Shown here: positions 7,810 to 15,818 of the stretch, piece by piece
How the letters are laid out: each line of letters starts with the position of its first letter
Numbering within the stretch: the stretch's first letter is position 1
Source of the DNA: Teichococcus rhizosphaerae
Lineage (GTDB): Bacteria; Pseudomonadota; Alphaproteobacteria; Acetobacterales; Acetobacteraceae
Length of the DNA: 64,000 nt
Assembly (NCBI RefSeq): GCF_002631185.1
Contig: NZ_PDNU01000027.1
Location: forward strand, 1-64,000
Direction of reading: 5' to 3'
Position numbers and translations under genes: made by a program
Notes under the pieces: generated by a model
What the model was told of the DNA's origin: nothing
Database searches by the model: none
What the model saw: the letters and a program-made list of their open reading frames with translations, nothing else

Positions 7810-9011
7810 GCACGCCCGCCGCCGCGTCCGGCCCGCTGGCGGGGATGCGGATCCTCGACCTCAGCACGCTGATCGTCGGGCCCTATGCGACGCAGATCCT
7901 CGGCGACTACGGCGCCGACATCATCAAGGTCGAGGCGCCGGACGGCGACATCATGCGAAACTCCGGGCCGGGGCGCGGGGCGGGGATGGGGCATATGTTC
8001 CTCCATGCCAACCGTAACAAGCGCTCGGTGGTGCTCGACCTCAAGCGGGAGGAAGGGCGGCAGGCGGTGCTCGCGCTCGCGCGCGGGGCGGATGCGCTGA
8101 TCTACAACCTTCGGCCGGCGGCGATGGACAGGCTCGGGCTCGGGCACGACGCGGTGGCCGCGGTCAATCCCGGCATCGTCTATGCGGGCGCCTTCGGCTT
8201 CAGCCAGCGCGGCCCCTATGCCGACCGGCCGGCCTATGACGACCTGATCCAGGGCATGGCGGGCATCGCCTCGCTGTCGGCGATCGCGGCGGGGGAACCG
8301 CGCTACGCGCCGCTGGTGCTGGCCGACCGGGTGGTGGCGCTGCAACTGGCCAATGCGGTGCTCGGCGCGCTGCTGCACCGGGCGCGGACCGGGCGCGGCC
8401 AGCGGGTGGACGTGCCGATGTTCGAGGGGCTGCTCGAACTCGTGCTGGGGGAGCATCTCGCCGGCCTTGCCTTCCGCCCGGCGGAGGGGCCCTTCGGCCA
8501 TGCCCGCAGCCTGTCGCGGGAGCGGCGGCCCTTCCGCACCGCCGACGGCCATGTCTGCCTGCTGCTCTACAACGACGCGCAGTGGCGCCGCTTCCTCGGC
8601 TGCATCGGCCGGTCCGAGCTGATGGAGGATGCGCGCTTCGCCACCTATGCCGAGCGGATGCGGCATGTGGACGTGGTCTATGGCTTTCTTGCCGAGACGC
8701 TGGCCGCGCGCTCGACCGAGGAATGGCTGGCGCTGCTGGCCGAGGCCGACGTGCCGGTGGCGCGCATGGCCGCCATCCCCGACCTGCTCGAGGACGAGCA
8801 CCTGCGCGCGATCGGCTATTTCCGTGAGATGGAGCATCCGAGCGAGGGCGCCATCCTCGGCCTCGCGGTGCCGTCGGAATGGTCGGATTCGCCGCCCTCC
8901 ATCCGCCGCCACGCGCCGCTTCTCGGCGAACATACCGAGGAAGTGCTGCGCGAGGCCGGGCTCGATGTCGAGGCGATCGCCCGGCTTTGCAAACCCACCG
9001 AGAAGATCTGA
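7806..9011 (+). CDS. family III CoA-transferase (CaiB/BaiF type)
   Basis: A 401-residue cytoplasmic CoA-transferase. It shows G-M-R-I-L-D-L-S, A-D-I-I-K-V-E-A-P-D-G-D and a probable catalytic Asp174 in V-L-A-D-R-V-V. Its closest relative in the window is the copy at 4642-5865; both share a P-L-F-L/M-F-L-H-A-N-R-N-K-R-S segment and end with R-R-H-A-P-x-L-G-E-H. Translation is coupled to the GntR gene by an ATGA overlap. The thioesterase begins 5 bases after the stop. This five-gene run (7072-11734) looks like one operon handling CoA esters. Confidence 0.93.
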   Translation: MSTPAAASGPLAGMRILDLSTLIVGPYATQILGDYGADIIKVEAPDGDIMRNSGPGRGAGMGHMFLHANRNKRSVVLDLKREEGRQAVLALARGADALIYNLRPAAMDRLGLGHDAVAAVNPGIVYAGAFGFSQRGPYADRPAYDDLIQGMAGIASLSAIAAGEPRYAPLVLADRVVALQLANAVLGALLHRARTGRGQRVDVPMFEGLLELVLGEHLAGLAFRPAEGPFGHARSLSRERRPFRTADGHVCLLLYNDAQWRRFLGCIGRSELMEDARFATYAERMRHVDVVYGFLAETLAARSTEEWLALLAEADVPVARMAAIPDLLEDEHLRAIGYFREMEHPSEGAILGLAVPSEWSDSPPSIRRHAPLLGEHTEEVLREAGLDVEAIARLCKPTEKI

Positions 9012-9016
9012 GGGAC

Positions 9017-9412
9017 ATGGACCGCGACACGCTCGCCGAACGCATCGTCAGGGCGCCCTTCCACCGCTGGCTCGGCCTTGAGGTCGCGTCGGCGGACGCG
9101 ACCGGCGTCGAGCTCATCATGCCCTGGCGCGAGGAGATCATCAGCCGCGCCGACCCGCCCATCATGCATGGCGGGGTGGTGGCGGCGCTGATCGACACCG
9201 CCGGGCTCTATGCCGTGCTGGCGGCGGGCGGCAGCGCCATCGGCACCGCCTACATGCATGTGGACTACCATCGCCCGGTGGTCAGCGGCACGGTGCGGGT
9301 GCGCGCCCGCGCGCTCAAGCTCGGGCGCCGCATCTCGGTGGCCGAGGCGATGGTCTATGGCGAGGGGCCGGAGCCGCTGGCCAGCGGCCGCGGCGGCTAT
9401 TTCCCGCCATGA
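9017..9412 (+). CDS. PaaI-type hotdog-fold acyl-CoA thioesterase
   Basis: A 131-residue single hotdog-domain protein of the PaaI/YbgC-like thioesterase group, which hydrolyses acyl-CoA esters and often releases trapped CoA in aromatic or carboxylate pathways. The active-site region is clear: M-H-G-G-V-V-A-A-L-I-D-T-A-G, followed by M-H-V-D-Y-H-R-P. ATG 9017 has GAGGGA just upstream. It is wedged between two family III CoA-transferase genes (5 bases after one, 19 before the other), so a housekeeping role in recycling CoA from dead-end esters of that operon is likely. Confidence 0.9.
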   Translation: MDRDTLAERIVRAPFHRWLGLEVASADATGVELIMPWREEIISRADPPIMHGGVVAALIDTAGLYAVLAAGGSAIGTAYMHVDYHRPVVSGTVRVRARALKLGRRISVAEAMVYGEGPEPLASGRGGYFPP

Positions 9413-9431
9413 ACGACGGACGGAAGGACGC

Positions 9432-10610
9432 ATGACGACGATGATGGGACTTGCCGGCACGCTGGCGGGCATCCGGGTGCTCGATCTCAGCCAGGGCATC
9501 GCGGGGCCGCATGGCGCCTGCCTGCTCGGCGACCTCGGCGCCGATGTGGTGAAGGTCGAGCCGCCCGAGGGCGACTGGGGCCGGCGCCTCGGCGCCGCGC
9601 CGGGGGAGGTCGGGCCCACCTTCCACAGCTTCAACCGCGGCAAGCGCAGCATCGTGCTCGACCTGCGGCAGGAGAGCGCGCGCGAGACGGCGCGTGCGCT
9701 CGCCGCGCGCGCCGATGTGGTGATCGAGAGCAACCGCCCCGGCGTGGCGCGGCGGCTCGGCCTCGACCATGCCACGCTGTCGGCCGGGCGGCCGGAGCTG
9801 ATCTACGTGGCGGTCAGCGGCTTCGGCCAGGACGGCCCCTATGCCGAGCGGCCGGCGACCGATTCCATCGTGCAGGCCTTCACCGGCCTGCCGCACGGCG
9901 CCAGCACCACCGGCGAGCCGCTGCGGATCCGCTTCGGCATCGTCGATGTCGGCGCCGGCATCTATGCCAGCCAGGCGGTGCTGGCGGCGCTGCTGCTGCG
10001 CGCCCGCACCGGGCGGGGCGGGCTGCTCGACATCAACCTCACCCATGTCTCCGCCGCGCTGCAGGCCTACAAGCTGGCCGAGGCGGCGGGCCCCGCGGGC
10101 AGCGAGCCGCGCGAGCTGGTCGCGGGCATCGGCACCTATGCCACCGCCGATGGCCACCTGGTGGTGGCCGGCGTGCAGGAGCGGCATTTCGGCATCCTGC
10201 TCGACGTCGTCGGCCGCGCCGACCTGCGGAGCGATCCGCGCTTCGCCGAGCCCGGAGCGCGGCTGGCCAATCAGGCGGCGCTGCGCGGCCTGATCGCCGA
10301 GGCGATCCGCCTGCGGCCCACCGCGCATTGGGTGGCGGCGATGGGCGCGGCGGGGCTGCCCTGCCAGGAATTGCTGACCTATGGCCGCTTCCGGCAGGAC
10401 CCGCATGTGCGTGCGGTGAACCTCGTGGAAGATGTTGCCTATGCGGGGCAATGGCCCCTGCCATCCGTGCGTTGCCCCGGCCTTCCGCAAACGGAGTTCG
10501 CGGCCCGCCGCGCCCCCGCGCTCGGCGAGCATACGCGCGAGATCCTGGCCGAGGCGGGGCTCGGCCACATGTCCGACTGCGAAACCCAGCGCCAAGAGGC
10601 CATGCGATGA
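9432..10610 (+). CDS. family III CoA-transferase (CaiB/BaiF type)
   Basis: A 392-residue CoA-transferase with G-I-R-V-L-D-L-S-Q-G-I-A-G-P, K-V-E-P-P-E-G-D-W-G and probable catalytic Asp172 in G-I-V-D-V-G-A-G. It belongs to a different subgroup from the copies at 4642 and 7806: it has D-W-G-R-R-L-G and F-N-R-G-K-R-S instead of the H/N-A-N-R-N-K-R-S segment, and it resembles the copy at 56755. GGAAGGA precedes ATG 9432. The stop overlaps the next gene start as ATGA (10607-10610), tying it to the FMN enzyme that follows. Confidence 0.93.
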   Translation: MTTMMGLAGTLAGIRVLDLSQGIAGPHGACLLGDLGADVVKVEPPEGDWGRRLGAAPGEVGPTFHSFNRGKRSIVLDLRQESARETARALAARADVVIESNRPGVARRLGLDHATLSAGRPELIYVAVSGFGQDGPYAERPATDSIVQAFTGLPHGASTTGEPLRIRFGIVDVGAGIYASQAVLAALLLRARTGRGGLLDINLTHVSAALQAYKLAEAAGPAGSEPRELVAGIGTYATADGHLVVAGVQERHFGILLDVVGRADLRSDPRFAEPGARLANQAALRGLIAEAIRLRPTAHWVAAMGAAGLPCQELLTYGRFRQDPHVRAVNLVEDVAYAGQWPLPSVRCPGLPQTEFAARRAPALGEHTREILAEAGLGHMSDCETQRQEAMR

Positions 10611-11734
10611 CTGCGAAACTCAAGGAACAGCTCGGCTACGACGCGCCGATCTTCGCCTTCAACCATTGCCGCGACGTGGTCGTGGAATGTACCCGGGCCG
10701 GCGGCTTCGGGGTGCTGGGCAGCAGCCTCTTCTCGCCCGAGGAGCTCGACCAGGAGCTGAACTGGATCGACCGCCATGTCGGCGACCGCAGCTATGGCGT
10801 CGATATCCTGATGACCTCCAACTACGACGAATCGACGCAGAAGGTGGCCGGGCCGCTGGCCGATTCGCTGCCCGAGGCGCAGCTGCGCTTCGTCGATGAG
10901 GTCCTGGCGCGCGAGGGCGTGGCCCCGCTGCCCAAGGAGGTCGAGCGCGAGCGCCGCGCCACCATGGCCGCCCGCGAGCGCTACATCACCCGCGACGGCG
11001 TGCGCGCCCTGGTCGATGTGGTCTGGCGCCATCCCAAGGTGAAGCTGCTGGTCAGCGCGCTCGGCGTGCCGCCGGCGGACATCATCGCCAAGGCGCATGA
11101 GCGCGGCATGCTGGTGGGCGGCGTCTGCGGCGCGCCCGAGCACGCCGAGCGGCAATGCGCGGCGGGCGTGGACGTGCTGGTCGCGCAGGGCAGCGAGGCG
11201 GGCGGGCATACCGGCACGATCTCGACCATGGTGCTGGTGCCGCAGGTGGTGGATGTGGCGAAGGGCCGCGCCGCGGTGCTCGCCGCCGGCGGCATCGCCC
11301 GCGGCAGCCAGATGGCGGCGTCGATGGCGCTCGGCGCGGATGGCGTGTGGTGCGGCTCGGTCTGGCTGGTGACGCGCGAGAGCGACCTGCTGCCCAACCA
11401 CAAGGCGGTGCTGCTGAAGTGCCGCAGCCAGGACACCCTCCAGAGCCGCAGCATGACCGGCAAGCCGGTGCGGATGAACCGCAGCCGCTACACCGATGCG
11501 TGGTCGGCCGCGGGCGCCCCGGCGACGCTGGCGCCGCCGATGCAGAAAGTGCTCTACGAATACGCCCGCAGCCGCATCGACCGCGCCCAGCGCGACGACC
11601 TCTATTCCTATCCGGTCGGTCAGGTGATCGGCATGGTGCGGGAGGAGACCACGGTGCGCGAGGTGATGCTGCGGATGCAGACCGAGTATCTCGAGACGCT
11701 TGAGCGCATGGGACGGCAGACGGAATCAGCCTGA
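10607..11734 (+). CDS. nitronate monooxygenase / FabK-like FMN enzyme
   Basis: A 375-residue TIM-barrel flavoprotein of the nitronate monooxygenase (2-nitropropane dioxygenase) family. The hallmark A-Q-G-S-E-A-G-G-H-T-G is at 193-203 with His201, and the FMN-phosphate region A-A-G-G-I-A-R-G-S is downstream. Family members oxidise nitronates, but the same fold includes FMN enoyl-reductases such as FabK. Because its ATG overlaps the stop of a CoA-transferase gene, a role in reducing or oxidising a CoA ester is at least as plausible as nitronate detoxification. It ends the 7072-11734 operon; a Bug gene follows after 63 bases. Confidence 0.88.
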   Translation: MTAKLKEQLGYDAPIFAFNHCRDVVVECTRAGGFGVLGSSLFSPEELDQELNWIDRHVGDRSYGVDILMTSNYDESTQKVAGPLADSLPEAQLRFVDEVLAREGVAPLPKEVERERRATMAARERYITRDGVRALVDVVWRHPKVKLLVSALGVPPADIIAKAHERGMLVGGVCGAPEHAERQCAAGVDVLVAQGSEAGGHTGTISTMVLVPQVVDVAKGRAAVLAAGGIARGSQMAASMALGADGVWCGSVWLVTRESDLLPNHKAVLLKCRSQDTLQSRSMTGKPVRMNRSRYTDAWSAAGAPATLAPPMQKVLYEYARSRIDRAQRDDLYSYPVGQVIGMVREETTVREVMLRMQTEYLETLERMGRQTESA

Positions 11735-11797
11735 CGCCGGCCGGCCGGCGCATGGCGCGCCGGCCGCCGGACATCGGGACAAACGGGAGGACGGAAG

Positions 11798-12781
11798 ATG
11801 GCCATCAACAGGCGCGCCCTGATCGCGGGCGCTGGCGCGGCGATCGCCCCGGCATGGGCGCCGGCGGCCCTTGCCCAGGCCTATCCGGCGCGTCCGGTGC
11901 GCCTGATCGCGCCGATCCTGCCCGGCGGGGTGACCGACATCCTCGCGCGGCTGTTCGCGCTGCGGCTGACCGAGCGCATGGGCCAGCCGGTGGTGGTCGA
12001 GAACAAGCCCGGCGCCGGGCTCATCATCGGCATGGAGCATGTCGCGCGCTCGGCGCCGGATGGCTACACCATCATCATCGCCAGCCAGGGCGCGATGGCG
12101 GTGAATGCCTCGCTCTTCGCCCGCCTGCCCTACGACACGCTGCGCGACTTCGCGCCGATCACCCAGGTGGTCGAGTTCCCGGTGATGCTGGTGGTCAGGC
12201 CGGATTTCCCGGCCGCCGACATCAACGCCTTCCTGGCCATGGCGCGGGCGCAGCCCGGCGCGCTGACCTTCGGGTCGGCCGGCATCGGCACCATCTCCCA
12301 TCTCGGGATGGAGCTGCTGAAGGCGCGGGGGAATGTCGACCTGACCCATGTGGCCTTCAACGGCGAGGCGCCGCCGCTGCAGGAGGTGATCGCCGGGCGC
12401 GTCTCGGCCCTGCTCGCCACCTTCGCGGTCGGCATGCCGGCGGTGCGCGGCGGGCAGGTGCGCGCGATCGGCATCGCCTCGCGCCGGCGCTCGGCGCTGG
12501 CGCCGGACATCCCGACCCTGGCCGAGACGGGCCTCGCGGATTTCTCCGTCACCGGCTGGTTCGGCATGCTGGCGCCCGCGGGCACGCCGCCTGCGGTGGT
12601 GCAGCGCCTGCACCGCGAATTCCTCGCCGTCCTGGAGGAGCAGCAGAGCCGCGAGCGGCTGCTCGCCCTCGGCGTCGAGCCGCAGGGGTCGGAATCGCCC
12701 GCCGCCTTCGGCAGATTCATCGCCGAGGAGACCGCCCGCTGGCGGGAGGTGGTGACGCGCGCCGGCATCCGTGCCGGCTGA
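11798..12781 (+). CDS. Bug/TctC-family tripartite tricarboxylate receptor protein
   Basis: A 327-residue periplasmic receptor with a Tat-like signal (I-N-R-R-A-L-I-A-G-A-G) cleaved near A-L-A-Q. Family loops are I-L-P-G-G-V-T-D, V-V-E-N-K-P-G-A-G and P-D-G-Y-T. GGGAGGAC lies before ATG 11798. A crotonase with a strong AGGAGGAA site starts 37 bases after its stop, so it probably leads the operon 11798-17449 (crotonase, NDP-forming ligase, AMP-forming ligase), implying that its ligand is the acid activated there. Confidence 0.92.
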   Translation: MAINRRALIAGAGAAIAPAWAPAALAQAYPARPVRLIAPILPGGVTDILARLFALRLTERMGQPVVVENKPGAGLIIGMEHVARSAPDGYTIIIASQGAMAVNASLFARLPYDTLRDFAPITQVVEFPVMLVVRPDFPAADINAFLAMARAQPGALTFGSAGIGTISHLGMELLKARGNVDLTHVAFNGEAPPLQEVIAGRVSALLATFAVGMPAVRGGQVRAIGIASRRRSALAPDIPTLAETGLADFSVTGWFGMLAPAGTPPAVVQRLHREFLAVLEEQQSRERLLALGVEPQGSESPAAFGRFIAEETARWREVVTRAGIRAG

Positions 12782-12818
12782 GACCCGCCCCCGCCCCGCC
12801 ACAGGAGGAAACAACGAG

Positions 12819-13628
12819 ATGAACGCAGCCGAAGCCACCCCAACCCTGGTGCGGACCGAGCGGCGCGGCGGGGTGATGGTCATCACCCTCGACGACCCGC
12901 CGACGCGCAATTCCCTGACCAACCCGCTGCGCGCGCAGCTCGGCGCGGCGGTGGCCGAGGCCGAGGCCGACCGCTCGGTGCGCGCGGTGCTGGTCAATGC
13001 CAGGGGCCCGACCTTCTGCGCCGGGGGCAACCTCGAATCCATCCGCGACGACAGCGCGCCATGGAACGTGCACCAGCGCTTCCGCCGCTTCACCCAATGG
13101 CTGTTCCCGCTGATCTGGCTCGACCGCCCGGTGGTGATGGCGGTGCAGGGCCAGGCGGTGGGCGGCGGGCTCGGCCTCGCGCTCACCGGGGACCTGCTGG
13201 TGGCCGGCGAGAGCGCGGTGTTCATGGCCGGCTTCTTCCGCCTCGGCGTCATCCCCGACATCGGCGTGATGTATCACCTGCCGCGGCTGATCGGCATGGC
13301 GCGCGCCAAGCGCTTCCTGTTCGAGAACGCCACCATGACGGCGCGCGAGGCGCATGAGATCGGCCTCGTCGCCCATGTCGTGCCCGACGCGCAATTGCAG
13401 GAGGAGGCCTTCGCCCGCGCCGAGCGCCTAGCCGCCGGGCCGACCGCGGCGATGGGCCTGGGCAAGCAGTTCATGGCCCGCAGCTTCGAGACCAGCCTGC
13501 TCGACATGTTCGGCTATGAGGGGCTCGGCCAGATCCTCGCCATGACGCATCCCGAGTTCCGCGAGGGCATCGGCGCGATGATCGACAAGCGCAAGCCAGA
13601 TTTCCCCGGTGCGGCGCAGGGGGGCTGA
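12819..13628 (+). CDS. enoyl-CoA hydratase/isomerase (crotonase) family protein
   Basis: A 269-residue crotonase-fold protein. CoA-binding T-F-C-A-G-G-N and the oxyanion loop A-V-G-G-G-L-G are present. Neither hydratase glutamate is conserved: the first site is Gly (G-L-G-L-A-L) and the second is Phe (M-A-G-F-F-R-L-G). It is therefore more likely an isomerase or another crotonase-superfamily enzyme than a hydratase. AGGAGGAA at 12803-12810 gives an excellent ribosome site for ATG 12819. The NDP-forming ligase starts 6 bases after its stop. Confidence 0.88.
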   Translation: MNAAEATPTLVRTERRGGVMVITLDDPPTRNSLTNPLRAQLGAAVAEAEADRSVRAVLVNARGPTFCAGGNLESIRDDSAPWNVHQRFRRFTQWLFPLIWLDRPVVMAVQGQAVGGGLGLALTGDLLVAGESAVFMAGFFRLGVIPDIGVMYHLPRLIGMARAKRFLFENATMTAREAHEIGLVAHVVPDAQLQEEAFARAERLAAGPTAAMGLGKQFMARSFETSLLDMFGYEGLGQILAMTHPEFREGIGAMIDKRKPDFPGAAQGG

Positions 13629-13634
13629 GCCGGC

Positions 13635-15818
13635 ATGGACGACACCGAGGTGGGCTACGTGCCCGGCCCCCGCGCGCTGTTCGGCCAGGCCGAGCTGCGC
13701 CGCATGATGCACCCGCGCTCGGTCGCCGTGGTCGGCGCCTCGGAGACCCCGGGGTCGTTCGGGCGGCGCACCATCGAGAATCTCGACATCGGCTTCCCCG
13801 GCCGCATCCTGCCGGTCAACCCGCGCTACCGAGAGATGTTCGGCCGGCCCTGCTACGCCTCGCTCGAGGACCTGCCCGAGCCGCCGGACTGCGTCATCCT
13901 CACCGTCCCGCGCGAGCATGTCGAGCCGCTGGTCGAGCGCGCCGCGGCGATCGGCGCCGGCGGCGTGATGCTCTACAGCTCGGGCTATGCCGAGGTCGGG
14001 CGGCCGGAGCGCGTCGCCGCGCAGCGCCGCCTGGCCGAGATCGCCGCGCGCACCGGCCTGCGGATCCTCGGTCCCAATTGCGCCGGCATCGCCAACCTGA
14101 CGCTGCCGGCCGGCCTGACCTTCATGCCGAAATTCTTCGAGATGCGGCGGGTCTGCGGCCCGGTCGGGCTGGTCTCGCAGAGCGGCGCGCTCGGCTATGT
14201 CGTGCTGCAGGCGATGGAGCGCGGCATCGGCTTCTCGCACTACCTCACCGCCGGCAATTCCTGCGATGTCGATGTCTGCGACCTGGTGAACTACCTGGTC
14301 GAGGAGGAGCAGACGCGGGTCATCGCCTGCATGCTCGAAGGCGTGCGCGACGGGGCGCGGCTGCTCGGCGCGGCGCAGGCGGCGCTGCGGGCGGGCAAGC
14401 CGCTGGTGGTCTACAAGCTCGGCGGCAGCGAGATCAGCCGGCAGACCGCGATGTCGCACACCGGCACGCTGGTCGGCGCCGACGAGGCCTATCGCGCCGC
14501 GCTGCGCCGCGCCGGGGCGGTGATCGTGGACCATTGGGAGGAGGTGCTGGAGACCGCCACCCTGTTCGCCCGCGCTGGCGCCCCGCGCTGCCCGGGCGTG
14601 GGCGTCATGGCGCCTTCGGGCGGGGCGGCGGTGATGGCGGCCGACGAGGCCGAGCGCGTCGGCCTGTCGCTGCCGCCGCCGCAGCCGCAGACCTCGGCGA
14701 AGCTCGAGGCGGTGATCCCGGAATTCGGATCGAGCGCCAACCCGAGCGACATCACCGCCGAATCGGTCAAGGACGTGACGATGTACGGCACCTGCATCCG
14801 CGCCTTCGCCGAGGATCCCGGCTATGGCGCGGTGGTGGTGCCGATGATGTCGGTGCACCTGCCCGGCGCGGTGGAGCGCGCGCACTACATGGCGAAGCTG
14901 GCGCCGGAACTGCCGGTGCCGCTGTGCGTGGTGTGGCTGAACGAGTGGCTGCAGGGGCCGGGCAGCGAGATCTACGATGGCTGCGAGAACCTGCCGACCT
15001 TCCGGACCATGGCCCGCTGCATCACGGCGCTGGCGCGCTGGAATGCCTATCATGCCGGGCGGGCGGAATTGCTGCGCGAGGACGCGCCGGCCGCCGCCCC
15101 GCCCGGCGCCGCGGCGGCGGCCCGCGCCGTGCTGGCCGCCGCCCCGCCGGGGCGGACCCTGGGCGAGCGCCTGTCGAAGGAGGTGCTCGCGGCCTACGGC
15201 ATCCCGGTGACGCGCGAGGTGCTGGCGCGCGATGTCGAGGCGGCGGTCGCCGCGGCGCGCGGGATCGGCTTCCCGGTCGCGCTCAAGGCCGATTCGCCCG
15301 ACATCCCGCACAAGACCGAGGCCGGCGTGATCCGCCTGGGCATCGCCGACGAGGCCGCGCTGAGGGCCGCCCATGCGGCGATCCTGGCGGCGGCGGCGCG
15401 CGTGCCCGGGGCGCGGGTCGATGGCGTGCTGGTGCAGCAGATGGCGCGGCCGGGGGCGGAGATGATGGTCGGCGCGCGGCTCGACGCGCAGTTCGGCCCG
15501 CTGATCACCTGCGGCTTCGGCGGCGTGGCGGTGGAGGTGACGCGCGACGTCGCCACCGCCCTCGCCCCGGTCGGCGCGCGCGAGGCGGGGGCGATGATCG
15601 CCTCGCTGCGCGGCCACCGGCTGCTGACCGGCTACCGCAACCTGCCCGCCGCCGATACCGGGGCGCTGGCGGAGATCGTCGGGCGGCTGTCGCGGCTCGC
15701 TTGCGACCTCGCGGACGAGATCGAGGAGATCGACGTGAACCCTGTCATCCTCGGCCCCGGCGGGGCGCTGGCGGTGGACGCGCTGGTGGTGCGCCGCGCC
15801 GCGGCGGGCGCGCCATGA
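13635..15818 (+). CDS. NDP-forming acyl-CoA ligase (acetate-CoA ligase family)
   Basis: A 727-residue fused ligase of the ADP-forming acetyl-CoA synthetase family (alpha and beta halves in one chain). The N-terminal CoA-binding domain starts at H-P-R-S-V-A-V-V-G-A-S (26-36). A succinyl-CoA-ligase-like middle carries G-P-N-C-A-G and the S-H-T-G-T-L-V-G segment associated with the phosphorylated-loop region. A C-terminal ATP-grasp domain (about 500-727) ends E-I-D-V-N-P-V-I-L. It would convert a carboxylic acid, CoA and ATP to acyl-CoA, ADP and phosphate, possibly reversibly. A paralogue is at 29440-31671. The TGA overlaps the following start as ATGA, so two different ligases are translationally coupled. 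Confidence 0.92.
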   Translation: MDDTEVGYVPGPRALFGQAELRRMMHPRSVAVVGASETPGSFGRRTIENLDIGFPGRILPVNPRYREMFGRPCYASLEDLPEPPDCVILTVPREHVEPLVERAAAIGAGGVMLYSSGYAEVGRPERVAAQRRLAEIAARTGLRILGPNCAGIANLTLPAGLTFMPKFFEMRRVCGPVGLVSQSGALGYVVLQAMERGIGFSHYLTAGNSCDVDVCDLVNYLVEEEQTRVIACMLEGVRDGARLLGAAQAALRAGKPLVVYKLGGSEISRQTAMSHTGTLVGADEAYRAALRRAGAVIVDHWEEVLETATLFARAGAPRCPGVGVMAPSGGAAVMAADEAERVGLSLPPPQPQTSAKLEAVIPEFGSSANPSDITAESVKDVTMYGTCIRAFAEDPGYGAVVVPMMSVHLPGAVERAHYMAKLAPELPVPLCVVWLNEWLQGPGSEIYDGCENLPTFRTMARCITALARWNAYHAGRAELLREDAPAAAPPGAAAAARAVLAAAPPGRTLGERLSKEVLAAYGIPVTREVLARDVEAAVAAARGIGFPVALKADSPDIPHKTEAGVIRLGIADEAALRAAHAAILAAAARVPGARVDGVLVQQMARPGAEMMVGARLDAQFGPLITCGFGGVAVEVTRDVATALAPVGAREAGAMIASLRGHRLLTGYRNLPAADTGALAEIVGRLSRLACDLADEIEEIDVNPVILGPGGALAVDALVVRRAAAGAP

